Origin: an uncultured Bacteroidales bacterium
GTDB lineage: Bacteria; Bacteroidota; Bacteroidia; Bacteroidales; UBA932
Direction of reading: 5' to 3'
Length of the DNA stretch: 14,127 nt
NCBI GenBank assembly: GCA_902461985.1
Contig: CABQAB010000021.1
Coordinates: 1 to 14,127 of the forward strand
How positions within the stretch are numbered: the stretch's first letter is position 1; each line of letters opens with the position of its first letter. The notes under the pieces are model-generated. The model had not been told where the DNA came from and did no database searches. It was given only the letters and a program-made list of their open reading frames with translations. Position numbers and translations under genes: made by a program. This document shows positions 13,890 to 14,127 of the stretch, piece by piece.

Positions 13890-14127
13890 TTACTCTGCGA
13901 AACTGCCAGTGACGGCGTCAGTGAATGAAATCAGGTCTGCAGGCGAGACTTCTATCTGAAGCCCGCGGACTCCTGCACTTACGAATATTGTTTCAAAATT
14001 CAAGGCAGTCTCATGGATGAAAGTCGGGAATTTCTTTTTCATGCCCACAGGTGAGCAGCCTCCTCTGATGTAGCCTGTGACTGAAAGAAGGTCTTTCATG
14101 GGAATCATCTCGACTTTCTTGTTGCCG
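13890..14127 (-). CDS. ybaK: YbaK/EbsC-type Cys-tRNA(Pro) deacylase, C-terminal part (runs off window)
   Basis: The visible 79 residues read GNKKVEMIPMKDLLSVTGYI then RGGCSPVGMKKKFPTFIHET and end in DAVTGSFAE. This is the C-terminal half of the YbaK family, which removes cysteine mischarged onto tRNA-Pro. The motif TGYIRGGCSPVGMKK and the later ETIFVSAGVRGLQI are characteristic. The 5' part lies beyond 14127. It is an isolated housekeeping-type gene here and converges with the small regulator gene. Confidence 0.93.
   Translation of the reverse strand, partial: GNKKVEMIPMKDLLSVTGYIRGGCSPVGMKKKFPTFIHETALNFETIFVSAGVRGLQIEVSPADLISFTDAVTGSFAE

Noticed and set aside
1..14127. CRISPR array, rRNA genes or a known riboswitch
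   Set aside because: No regularly spaced repeats or rRNA stretches are seen. The pgk leader (3104-3258) shows no riboswitch pattern I recognise.

Overview
The window looks like chromosomal DNA from the phylum Bacteroidota, most likely order Bacteroidales. The main reason is the promoters: five intergenic regions carry the Bacteroidota -7 box TAnnTTTG, three of them with a perfect or near-perfect TTTG element 19-20 bp upstream. The tRNA does not encode its CCA end, and the proteins (TypA, a 417-residue Pgk, a YbaK-type deacylase, PEGA and LPP20-like envelope proteins) fit that phylum. I cannot name a genus.

Housekeeping part (1-4275). On the minus strand lie the 5' part of typA (cut by the window edge), a D-2-hydroxyacid dehydrogenase, a tRNA-Leu(CAG) with its own promoter and terminator, a palindrome-rich intergenic repeat, and pgk with a strong double-hairpin 3' end. 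A class I SAM-dependent (RlmI-like) methyltransferase is divergent from pgk on the plus strand; back-to-back -7 boxes lie between them.

Accessory cassette (about 4213-6090). Three overlapping minus-strand genes, read from one perfect promoter, encode a Xre-type regulator, an ImmA/IrrE metallopeptidase and a PIN-like protein in which one expected acidic residue appears replaced. By eye the cassette is markedly more AT-rich than its neighbours. It is flanked by a 41-bp direct repeat (39/41 identical): one copy is inside the 3' end of the methyltransferase gene, the other inside the 3' end of the transglutaminase gene on the far side. Both mismatches are synonymous in the methyltransferase frame. 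The cassette therefore looks like a recent insertion or recombination, and the last roughly 40 codons of the transglutaminase ORF look like a by-product of it.

Envelope operon (6017-13485, minus strand). Four tightly packed genes with export signals encode a small LPP20-like lipoprotein, a 650-residue LPP20-like/NTF2-like protein, a 1082-residue protein with several PEGA-type repeats followed by three barrel-like repeats, and a transglutaminase-like protein with an intact Cys-His-Asp set. One strong promoter with a 16-bp palindrome at the predicted transcription start drives it, next to a divergent small Xre-type regulator gene (13662-13877). This is the best candidate here for a poorly described functional system: a secreted or periplasmic envelope-associated assembly under a neighbouring regulator. 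The signal peptide of the second gene has been lengthened by a copy of the same repeat family found between pgk and the tRNA.

Right edge: the 3' part of a YbaK/EbsC-type Cys-tRNA(Pro) deacylase gene, convergent with the small regulator.
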